DNA of 64,000 nt from Caldalkalibacillus thermarum (lineage in GTDB: Bacteria; Bacillota; Bacilli; Caldalkalibacillales; Caldalkalibacillaceae), in NCBI RefSeq assembly GCF_014644735.1, contig NZ_BMKZ01000015.1, positions 1-64,000 of the forward strand, written 5' to 3'. This document shows positions 58,017-64,000 of this stretch, piece by piece (positions within the stretch are counted from its first letter, which is position 1; each line of letters starts with the position of its first letter). The position numbers were made by a program, and so were the translations under genes. Under the pieces are notes generated by a model that was not told the DNA's origin, ran no database searches, and saw only the letters and a program-made list of their open reading frames with translations.

Positions 58017-59134
58017 TGGTTTTCTAAGGCACTACAAACATCGTAGTCCGTGATGTCAATCTCCATTTCCCTTCCCAAAGCAAGCTTGGCAAGTTCAGCA
58101 CCCAGATATGGCCCAACCGTTAATCCTGAAGAGCCTAGTCCATTGGCAATTAGCACCCCTTTATAACCCGGTAAAGGGCCTACAACAGGGAGAAATCCTG
58201 GAGTTAGTGGCCGAAAGCCCACTCTTGTTTCAAGCACGGTACCGTTAGCTAAACCAGGGGCAATCTCCAGTGCTTTGTTAAGAATTTCATGCAGGCCACC
58301 GGCTGTCACTCTGGCATCAAAGCCAACATTGTCTTCGTGTGTTGCGCCTATGACGACCCGGCCGCCTTCAAAGGAGAGAATATACTTGTTAGCAGGGGGC
58401 ATGACTACCGGCCATTTACTCGTATCTGTATCTGGGAGTTCTAGGTGAACGATTTGGGCTCTTTGTGGAGCCACCTGCAATCGAACGCCTAGTGGTTGCA
58501 ATAGCGCTTTTGCCCAAGCGCCCGTTGTGACAATCACTTGATCAGCATATAATTTCTCTCCGTTTACCTTGATGCCAATCACATGGTTATCTTCGGCAAC
58601 CAGCGTCGCATCACCATAAAGAAAAGAAGCCCCGTAGCGCTTAGCAACATAAACAAGCGCTTCGCGTAAAGCTCTGCCGTTCACACGGGCTCCCCCACTG
58701 ATATGTACGGCGCTATACTGCTCTTTCAACGGTGGAAATAAATCTTTCGTCTCCTTAGGGGACAAGCGCGTAATTTCTCCTATTTCCGGAGCGTCCTGGC
58801 GCCGTTTATACGCCCTTTCCTCTATTTTATCCAGCTTTTCTTCATCCGTGTGCAAGCAAATGGTCCCGACCCGTGCATACCCTGTATCTGTTATCCCCTC
58901 TTCCTCCAATTCTTTAATTAAAGCAGGATAATGCCTCGCTCCGTTTTTAGCCAGCCGATACCATGCTTTATTCCGACGTTGCGTCACCCACGGACAAAGA
59001 ATGCCTGCAGCTGCATCCGTAGCCTGTCCTGGATCTTGACGGTCAACTAACGTCACCTTTGCTCCAGCTTTAGCCAGATGATAAGCGGTAGATGCCCCGA
59101 GAATCCCGCCGCCAACGACAATACAGGTTTGCAT
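58013..59134 (-). CDS. FAD-dependent amino acid oxidase-like protein (DAO/ThiO/DadA family)
   Basis: The 373-residue protein has CIVVGGGILGASTAYHLAKA at the N-terminus, GQATDAAAGILCPW, the substrate domain, and GFRPLTPGFLPVVGPLPGYKGVLIANGLGSSGLT near the end, the pattern of D-amino acid and glycine oxidases. No thiamine genes are nearby, so ThiO is not supported by context. The ATG at 59134 is chosen behind GAAAGGTG. The last 4 bases overlap the convergent thioredoxin-like gene. Confidence 0.85.
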   Translation of the reverse strand: MQTCIVVGGGILGASTAYHLAKAGAKVTLVDRQDPGQATDAAAGILCPWVTQRRNKAWYRLAKNGARHYPALIKELEEEGITDTGYARVGTICLHTDEEKLDKIEERAYKRRQDAPEIGEITRLSPKETKDLFPPLKEQYSAVHISGGARVNGRALREALVYVAKRYGASFLYGDATLVAEDNHVIGIKVNGEKLYADQVIVTTGAWAKALLQPLGVRLQVAPQRAQIVHLELPDTDTSKWPVVMPPANKYILSFEGGRVVIGATHEDNVGFDARVTAGGLHEILNKALEIAPGLANGTVLETRVGFRPLTPGFLPVVGPLPGYKGVLIANGLGSSGLTVGPYLGAELAKLALGREMEIDITDYDVCSALENH

Positions 59135-59338
59135 CAATAACACCTTTCTATGTTTTTGCTGTTCATGTCTAAATTTTACATCACTGTTTGACGGGACTCA
59201 ATGCAAACGTTTGACAAACCAAACATCGCCGATGTTCGCCATCATCATTCCGATGTTCAAAGAAACCGGCGATGGCCAACTTGTAAAAAATCTTTTAAAA
59301 TGTTGGTGTTTCTTTTGTTATCCAGTTCGCTTTTTCCA

Positions 59339-60163
59339 TTAATGCTTAAAATGGTCATAATCTCCATTTGTCATGATCTCATCGATGAGCTCTTCGGTAA
59401 TACTGGACAGGCGGTACATGGCCAGCGGCAAACGCTCAAAATATTCTCTTTCTCCCAACCGGTACCGGATGAGAGGCGAAATGGCATAGAATGGATAGCC
59501 CTGTTCAACCGGTGCAAAGGTAAATTCTATCGTAAACGATTCCCCTGAAGAGAGATGAACAGGTTCGTTAAATGCATGCTGATTGAGGCGAATGTCACTC
59601 AAAGTAATAGTTCTATTCTCTAACTCGATGCTTTCAATAACAATTTCCTCCGTTGACTGGTTTTGTAGTTTAGCTGAAAATTCAAGTTCAGGGTAGATGA
59701 CGGTATAGGACTCAACAGGTTGAAAAATACGATCGGCTTTCCTGTCTGTGACGTGAAAGAGAAGATGCCCAATATCAAAAGCATGAGTGGACTCATCATC
59801 AAAAACAATTTCAATTGTCTTCGCTTCATAGCTTCCTGCTTTCTCGGCAGAGATATCGAGAATCAGATTTACCAACCGATAATGATCCTTAATGCGATCT
59901 CCGCGCTCTATGAAAAAATCATCCACATTCAGTCCCGAGTTTGGCAGTGACACCTCTTTGACTTTACGGATAGAGGAAGATTCATGCCATTTTTTCTTTT
60001 CGAGCATAATGACATTGAGAGAAAAAGATTCATTCAATTGGAACTCGTACACTGCATCCCAGCTGGCAGCATACAATACCGGTTGATTTTCACTGGATAA
60101 CAGAAAAAATCCAACGGGCAATAACAATAGAACAGAAATTCCAACAATCATGACTCGTTTCAT
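59339..60163 (-). CDS. Exported or membrane-anchored hypothetical protein
   Basis: The 274-residue protein starts with MKRVMIVGISVLLLLPVGFF, a signal or anchor segment with no lipobox cysteine. The rest is beta-rich with many short hydrophobic strands (SFSLNVIML, TIEIVFDD, FTIEFTFAP) and no motif I recognise. One domain may be an immunoglobulin-like fold, since ESIELENRTITLSDI and SSGESFTIEFTF recall such sandwiches; this is a guess. CGAGGAG precedes the ATG. Base composition is more AT-rich than the surroundings. Confidence 0.65.
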   Translation of the reverse strand: MKRVMIVGISVLLLLPVGFFLLSSENQPVLYAASWDAVYEFQLNESFSLNVIMLEKKKWHESSSIRKVKEVSLPNSGLNVDDFFIERGDRIKDHYRLVNLILDISAEKAGSYEAKTIEIVFDDESTHAFDIGHLLFHVTDRKADRIFQPVESYTVIYPELEFSAKLQNQSTEEIVIESIELENRTITLSDIRLNQHAFNEPVHLSSGESFTIEFTFAPVEQGYPFYAISPLIRYRLGEREYFERLPLAMYRLSSITEELIDEIMTNGDYDHFKH

Positions 60164-60253
60164 CGTTAACGACTCCTCGTATAGTATGTTTAGAAAGATT
60201 TTTTAATCGAATTTCCAGTTGGAGATGCTCCTTGAACCCCAGAGATACAGAAT

Positions 60254-60562
60254 TTATGACAAAACGCTGGTTAATATCGATTCTGGAGTACAAGTGGGAA
60301 AGGAGAAAAATTTGACCTTTATTGATAGGGTGGTTGTGGCACTTGAACTCCAACGATATTTTTTTGCTTTTGCCCAAGCTCCGGTTAAGTATTTCTCAAA
60401 ACGATTTACTGTGGTTGGTCCGGATATTTTTGAAGCATGATAGGTATTTCCGCAAGTGACACATCCGACTTGAATCTCAACGTCGTCAGTCTGGATTTGT
60501 TCGTAATCATGTTCTACTTCATGAACTTCTACCCAACACCCCTTATTTGGATCCTTTCCCAC
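60254..60562 (-). CDS. Hypothetical protein with a possible zinc knuckle
   Basis: The 102-residue frame starts at GTG behind AAGGAGATCAT. It reads GCWVEVHEVEHDYEQIQTDD and VGCVTCGNTYHASK, the latter a CxxC pair followed by a histidine. The last 30 residues are low in charge and look less protein-like, and another frame overlaps the 3' half, so a frameshift or a shorter product is possible. Function unknown. AT-rich like its neighbour. Confidence 0.45.
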   Translation of the reverse strand: MGKDPNKGCWVEVHEVEHDYEQIQTDDVEIQVGCVTCGNTYHASKISGPTTVNRFEKYLTGAWAKAKKYRWSSSATTTLSIKVKFFSFPTCTPESILTSVLS

Positions 60563-60750
60563 ATGATCTCCTTCTTAAATAAATATACAATATTGGAATG
60601 TTTTATTCAATTTAATTTTTAGAAAATTATTATTGAACTGATTTCTCTGCCTGGGATGGAAAACTGGGATCATTCAAGCGAAAGGACGGATAGAACGCTG
60701 GATTAGAACATTGATCTGTTGTGCTGGTTTTAAGATGTACAGGTCGAGAA

Positions 60751-60786
60751 GAGGAGGGTTGTCTGGCTCCATGGAGCACCCTCCTC
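60751..60786. other. Long stem-loop downstream of the NUDIX gene
   Basis: GAGGAGGGT pairs with ACCCTCCTC, and inside the loop GCTCCATGGAGC is itself palindromic. No T run follows on either strand. It lies 36 bases after the NUDIX stop and may act as a 3' end stabiliser or a weak terminator. Confidence 0.5.
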
Positions 60787-60821
60787 CCCCCATGGCAATG
60801 ATCTGCTTTTTTGTCGGCTGA

Positions 60822-61331
60822 CTACCCCTTGATTAAGTTTGGAGCCCATTGTTTCCTTACATAATCGACCAGCTGGTTGCCCCGATAAACACAATGATGT
60901 TCATACATGTGCTGCTCCTCAAATAACGCGGGTAAAAATTTAGGAATGTTGCTGACTATGCCCAAATTTTCAGGATCCATAACCCAATCGATATGCTTCC
61001 AATCTAAAATCCCCTCGTCATTTTTCTTTGGGGTTATGTATGGGATGTCAATGTCCAGTTCAGCGGTGTAAACATACATACCTCCGTAACGGGCATGATC
61101 TACGTTCCATCTCACACAACCTCTTAAAACCGGCTCTATGTTTAACCCCGCTTCTTCAGCTATCTCTCTTTTCATGCTTGTATCAGGAGACTCACCGGGG
61201 TCTATCTTCCCGCCAATCCCGTTCCACATGCCTTGCCAAGGCGCTTTTTCCCTGTTAAGCATGAGAATGTGGTTATCCCGTCTGATGAAGCAGAGCGTGT
61301 ACTCAAACACCTTCGCCATCCTCCCGTTCAT
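60822..61331 (-). CDS. NUDIX hydrolase (8-oxo-dGTP diphosphatase-like)
   Basis: The 169-residue protein contains the Nudix box G-x5-E-x7-REIAEEAGL (GKIDPGESPDTSMKREIAEE). LCFIRRDNHILMLNREKAPW upstream resembles MutT/YtkD-type enzymes that hydrolyse nucleoside diphosphate derivatives. The start shares ATGA with the stop of the preceding flavin reductase gene, so the two form an operon with coupled translation. The substrate is not determined. Confidence 0.88.
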   Translation of the reverse strand: MNGRMAKVFEYTLCFIRRDNHILMLNREKAPWQGMWNGIGGKIDPGESPDTSMKREIAEEAGLNIEPVLRGCVRWNVDHARYGGMYVYTAELDIDIPYITPKKNDEGILDWKHIDWVMDPENLGIVSNIPKFLPALFEEQHMYEHHCVYRGNQLVDYVRKQWAPNLIKG

Positions 61332-61951
61332 GATCTTTTGTGCTTATGGTGCTGCTGATACTCCTCATAGCTGACTCTTGGGAGTTCAAAATAGTCTGTT
61401 GTCCGGGTGTAATAAGCTCCTCCCATGCGGCCTACCGCTTTCAGTAAAGCGGGGTCAACTTTCCCGTTACGTGTGACTTGGGGGTCAATATGAAAAGCCA
61501 GCACTTCCCCGATAATAAAATAAGCGGGACGCGGACCGTACTCATGAATATCGACCAAACGGCATTCCATATGCATTGGAGATTCCTTCACTCTGGGGAC
61601 ACGGACAAAACGGGAAGATTCTGCTGTCAAACCGACCTCCTCCAGCTCACTCACCTCAGGCGGAAACTCCACAGCGGTCAAATTCATCCGCTCAGTCAAT
61701 TCTTCCGTGACCACATTAACGACAAACTCTTTGGTCGCTAGAATGTTGCGGGGAGTATCTTTAGGGCCGCCAGCTGAAAAACCGATCATGGGCGGATAAG
61801 TGCAAACCACCGTGAAATAGCTGTGTGGAGCCAAATTAACCACTCCTTCTGCACTCAGACTGCTGACCCAGGCAATGGGCCGGGGCGTGACCAGGCTGTT
61901 TAACAATTGATAACATTCCTTGCCGCTTAATTCCTTCACTTCATAAAACAT
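61328..61951 (-). CDS. Flavin reductase-like (FMN-binding split-barrel) protein
   Basis: The 207-residue protein has LVTPRPIAWVSSLSAEGVVN, LAPHSYFTVVCTYPPMIGFS, DTPRNILATKEFVVNVV and the C-terminal FELPRVSYEEY with a His-rich end (HHKHK). These match the flavoredoxin/flavin reductase domain that binds FMN. The physiological partner is unknown. GGAGGAGATCT precedes the ATG. The TnpB element lies immediately upstream, so its native promoter may have been displaced. Confidence 0.88.
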   Translation of the reverse strand: MFYEVKELSGKECYQLLNSLVTPRPIAWVSSLSAEGVVNLAPHSYFTVVCTYPPMIGFSAGGPKDTPRNILATKEFVVNVVTEELTERMNLTAVEFPPEVSELEEVGLTAESSRFVRVPRVKESPMHMECRLVDIHEYGPRPAYFIIGEVLAFHIDPQVTRNGKVDPALLKAVGRMGGAYYTRTTDYFELPRVSYEEYQQHHKHKRS

Positions 61952-61972
61952 AGAGATCTCCTCCTATTTTGT

Positions 61973-62110
61973 ACTGTGACATACTCCCACCACCTACGCT
62001 AACGCTTAGAGGTGGGGGCTTCTCGGGTAATCCCGTCTCATGATGGGAAGTTGACCGAGCGATCCCCGTGTGCCCCACGGTTCCAGCAAGAATTTAGGCA
62101 GTCCCTAACT
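61973..62110 (-). ncRNA. Putative TnpB guide RNA (omega RNA/reRNA)
   Basis: By analogy with characterised TnpB systems, the RNA scaffold comes from the end of tnpB to the right end of the element, and the guide lies just outside. This 138-base stretch is strongly conserved with the copy in bioA, has the right-end hairpin and lacks coding potential. The guide here would begin ACAAAATAGGAGGAGATC. No transcript evidence is available. Confidence 0.5.
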
Positions 62111-63203
62111 GTTTCAGACCTTCCTTTTTGATATTGATGGCGGCGTTGGTGTCTCTGTCTGCCACAAAACCGCATGCACAACGAAATAGACGTTCGGAAA
62201 GCGATAGAGACACCTTCACTCGACCACAACATGAACACGTTTTGGATGAGGGGAACCATTTGTCAATTTTGATCAGCTGCTTTCCCTGTTCTTCTAACTT
62301 GTACTGAAGGAAAGTAGTGAACATGCCCCAGCCGTTGTCGTGGACGCTTTGACCGAAATGGAGGGCTTGAGCCATCCCTTTCATGTTGAGGTCTTCAATC
62401 ACCACGGCATCATACCGGTTGGCCAATTGTCGTGAAGCCTGATGCAGAAAATCCTGACGTTGGTTGGCAATCTTTTCGTGCAACTGGGCTACTTTCAGCC
62501 GCTGTTTGTGCCAACGGTTGGAACCTTTCCTGCGGCGTGACAGCACCCGTTGGGCTCGGGCCAGTTTTTCCAAGGCTTGCCGATAGAATCGAGGATAATT
62601 GGCTCTCTTACCCTCGCTATCGACATACAGCGTATTCATGGAAAAATCGAGCCCAACAACGTTTTCTATTTCTTTTGGCACCGGTTGGTGCTCGTATTCG
62701 GTCAGGATGGAGATAAAATATTTTCCTGTTTTAGTTTTCGTGATCGTGCACGACTTGATGGTGTGGTCAGCAGGAATTTCTCGATGTTGCTTGAATTTGA
62801 CCCATTTCAGTTTGGGTAGCTTGATAGAGCCATCGGCAAGCTTCATGTTGCCATTGACCATGTTTGTGGTATACGACTGTTTCGCCTTGCGGCTTTTGAA
62901 CTTGGGAAATCCCGCTCGGCCAGAGAAGAAGTTGGTGAATGCTTTTTGCAAGTTTAATTGAGCGTTGGCTAAGGCAAGGCTATCGACTTCTTTAAGCCAC
63001 GGAAAATCTTTTTTGTACTTGGCCGGAGTGGGAAATTTGTGCTGTTTCAAAGCTTCTTTGTCGTCTTTGAACGTGTCATAGATGTGTTGACGTTCCTCAA
63101 GCATTTTGTTGTAGACGAAACGGACGCAATCGAACGTTTTGGCGAGCAGTTGTTCCTGTTCTTGTGTTGGATACAGACGGAATTTGTAGGCTTTGTTGGC
63201 CAT
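62094..63203 (-). CDS. tnpB: RNA-guided endonuclease TnpB, IS605 OrfB family
   Basis: The 369-residue protein starts NKAYKFRLYPTQEQEQLL, the N-terminal helix-turn-helix region. The wedge region KFKQHREIPADHTIKSC and the RuvC nuclease with acidic residues in VVGLDFSMN, VVIEDLNMKGM and DRDTNAAINI follow. A zinc ribbon of four cysteines (CSCCGR and CACG) lies between the last two. The catalytic triad is complete and the length is normal, so it is probably active. The ATG at 63203 is chosen because the family start follows at once. Confidence 0.93.
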   Translation of the reverse strand: MANKAYKFRLYPTQEQEQLLAKTFDCVRFVYNKMLEERQHIYDTFKDDKEALKQHKFPTPAKYKKDFPWLKEVDSLALANAQLNLQKAFTNFFSGRAGFPKFKSRKAKQSYTTNMVNGNMKLADGSIKLPKLKWVKFKQHREIPADHTIKSCTITKTKTGKYFISILTEYEHQPVPKEIENVVGLDFSMNTLYVDSEGKRANYPRFYRQALEKLARAQRVLSRRRKGSNRWHKQRLKVAQLHEKIANQRQDFLHQASRQLANRYDAVVIEDLNMKGMAQALHFGQSVHDNGWGMFTTFLQYKLEEQGKQLIKIDKWFPSSKTCSCCGRVKVSLSLSERLFRCACGFVADRDTNAAINIKKEGLKQLGTA

Positions 63204-63341
63204 ATCCGCATCACCTGCCCACAATACGAACGTTTGTTTGATTTTATTTTACCACAATCATCATATTGAGGCTACATCAAACCGACATTCATCTCCCACT
63301 TTCGCTTCGCTTAGAAGTGGGAGACTTCTTTCGGAGGTAAG

Positions 63342-63836
63342 TTAAACCAAGACCAGCCATAAAAACCAGCCGATCATGATCAATTGGACCACCAATTTGA
63401 ACAAGGTGCTGCTCACAAAACCAAGCAGCGTCCCGACGGCCACCCGCACTGCCTGACCGGGATCTTGCTGCCGTGTCAGCTCAACCAATGTGACAGCCAG
63501 GAAAGGAGCCACGATCAAGCCTACAGGGCCCATCAGAAAAGGTCCCACAATGAGCCCGCCAACAGCAGCCCATTGGGAAACCCTTGATCCGCCGTATTTC
63601 CGGACAAAGTAGAGATTGGACACATAGTCGGCCGCAAAGACAAGCAGTGTGAAAACAGCCATCACGACCCAAAAGGAGGTTGGCAAAGCTGGTGCTACCG
63701 CAAATTGATAAATGGCAAATCCGGCCCAAACCAGCAAAATGGAAGGAATCACCGGATACATAAGGCCTGCTATACTGAGTACAAATAAACTGATGATCAC
63801 CAGCCACCAGACAATATCCCAAGCAGCACTTTCCAT
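63342..63836 (-). CDS. DUF456 membrane protein
   Basis: The 164-residue protein has about five hydrophobic segments and the DUF456 pattern: LSIAGLMYPVIPSILLVWAG, AADYVSNLYFVRKYGGSR, GGLIVGPFLMGPVGLIVAPF and QAVRVAVGTLLGF. Function is unknown. The gene ends where the TnpB element begins; the stop TAA is only 4 bases from it, so the element may have inserted right at its 3' end and replaced the native terminator. Confidence 0.87.
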   Translation of the reverse strand: MESAAWDIVWWLVIISLFVLSIAGLMYPVIPSILLVWAGFAIYQFAVAPALPTSFWVVMAVFTLLVFAADYVSNLYFVRKYGGSRVSQWAAVGGLIVGPFLMGPVGLIVAPFLAVTLVELTRQQDPGQAVRVAVGTLLGFVSSTLFKLVVQLIMIGWFLWLVLV

Positions 63837-63918
63837 ATTCAGCCCCCCATGATGGATAACTTGCTCTTATTGTAACAGTTTTGGCCGTTATTCATGTAGA
63901 CCTTTGTTGACATTGAAC

Positions 63919-64000
63919 TCAAACGATATTCTTATGCTCATCAAAAAATTGCACTAACTTTTTAATATCGGTTGTGATCAGGACAATGTCCTTTTGGTCT
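63919..64000 (-). CDS. Partial gene at the right edge (C-terminus only)
   Basis: A minus-strand frame is open from the window edge and ends DQKDIVLITTDIKKLVQFFD then EHKNIV and TGA. The amphipathic pattern is protein-like and resembles the last strand and helix of bacterial PH-like domains, but 26 residues are too few to name the family. The 82 bases between it and the DUF456 gene would hold that gene's promoter. Confidence 0.5.
   Translation of the reverse strand, partial: DQKDIVLITTDIKKLVQFFDEHKNIV

Larger units (their letters stand above)
61973..63338 (-). mobile_element. Complete TnpB-only IS605/IS1341-type element
   Basis: The right end is fixed by comparison with the remnant in bioA: identity stops after TATGTCACAGT. 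It contains a hairpin of CCCACC with GGTGGTGGG around a TAAGCGTTAGCG loop. The left end, upstream of tnpB, has a matching hairpin TCTCCCACTT/AAGTGGGAGA with CTTCGCTTAG in the loop, ending near the stop of the DUF456 gene. No tnpA (Y1 transposase) is present, so mobility would need a TnpA encoded elsewhere. The left boundary is approximate. Confidence 0.85.

Noticed and set aside
60342-60370. Similarity to 63914-63940 (TTGAACTC-AACGATATT)
   Set aside because: About 17 of 18 bases match, but in a 64-kb window a match of this length is expected by chance a few times, and the reading frames differ.
60090-60377. 95-codon minus-strand frame overlapping the two hypothetical genes
   Set aside because: It starts with TTG without a ribosome-binding site and overlaps better supported frames. 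It may be a frameshifted tail of the 102-residue gene, but that cannot be decided here.

Overview
The window looks like chromosome from a Bacillaceae bacterium, most plausibly a thermophilic or alkaliphilic one such as Caldalkalibacillus. This is inferred from gene content and protein resemblance, not from a database search. Pointers are the secG-esterase-rnr-smpB-ssrA neighbourhood, a fadN-fadA-fadE operon with a Bacillus-type FadR box, heme genes of the coproporphyrin route (hemE, hemH, hemY, hemQ), an anaerobic cobalamin operon with the B. megaterium-type cbiX and long cbiH, and a motP/motS-like stator pair.

Layout. 1-2.2 kb holds mobile and decayed DNA: an internally deleted, frameshifted ISLre2-type transposase and a sugar-binding protein fragment. 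2.3-7.9 kb is a biotin operon behind a clean BirA operator, but decayed. bioW carries a frameshift. bioA is frameshifted, interrupted by a 5'-truncated TnpB element, and then fused by a deletion to a bioF that has lost its N-terminus. bioD and bioB look intact. 7.9-28.1 kb is one long minus-strand cobalamin transcription unit. It starts at a cobalamin riboswitch and runs through cbiH-X-J-C-D-ET-L-F-G-A-P, cobT, a precorrin-2 dehydrogenase, cobA, a BtuCDF-type importer, a nickel/cobalt permease and a PurM-like protein that may be the alpha-ribazole kinase CblS. Its cobT has an internal in-frame deletion of about 60 codons. An Uma2-type gene of lower GC lies between the end of this unit and bioB.

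28.3-37.5 kb: a DUF1540 protein, the fadE-fadA-fadN beta-oxidation operon with its FadR operator, an S9 peptidase and two small membrane proteins. 37.6-43.9 kb: hemE-hemH-hemY, a convergent motP-motS pair, then hemQ. Uroporphyrinogen III is the branch point shared with the cobalamin genes. 44-50.4 kb: a KamA-family radical SAM enzyme lacking the lysine-recognition aspartates, a DUF2512 protein, an MscS channel, prephenate dehydratase, a lipoprotein and a CstA-family transporter.

50.4-56.4 kb: a mobile-element remnant abutting ssrA (tmRNA), smpB, a c-type cytochrome lipoprotein behind an FNR/CRP-type palindrome, rnr, two adjacent esterases and secG. 56.7-59.1 kb is a small redox group: a minimal flavoprotein, a single-cysteine thioredoxin-like protein and a DAO-type oxidase. 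59.3-60.6 kb is AT-richer and holds two unrecognised genes. The end carries a NUDIX hydrolase, a flavin reductase-like protein, a complete TnpB-only IS605/IS1341-type element, a DUF456 protein and a partial gene running off the right edge.

The most notable signals are the TnpB element pair, the broken biotin operon beside an intact regulatory site, the cobT deletion paired with a possible alternative lower-ligand route, the non-canonical KamA active site, and the unusual redox pair.
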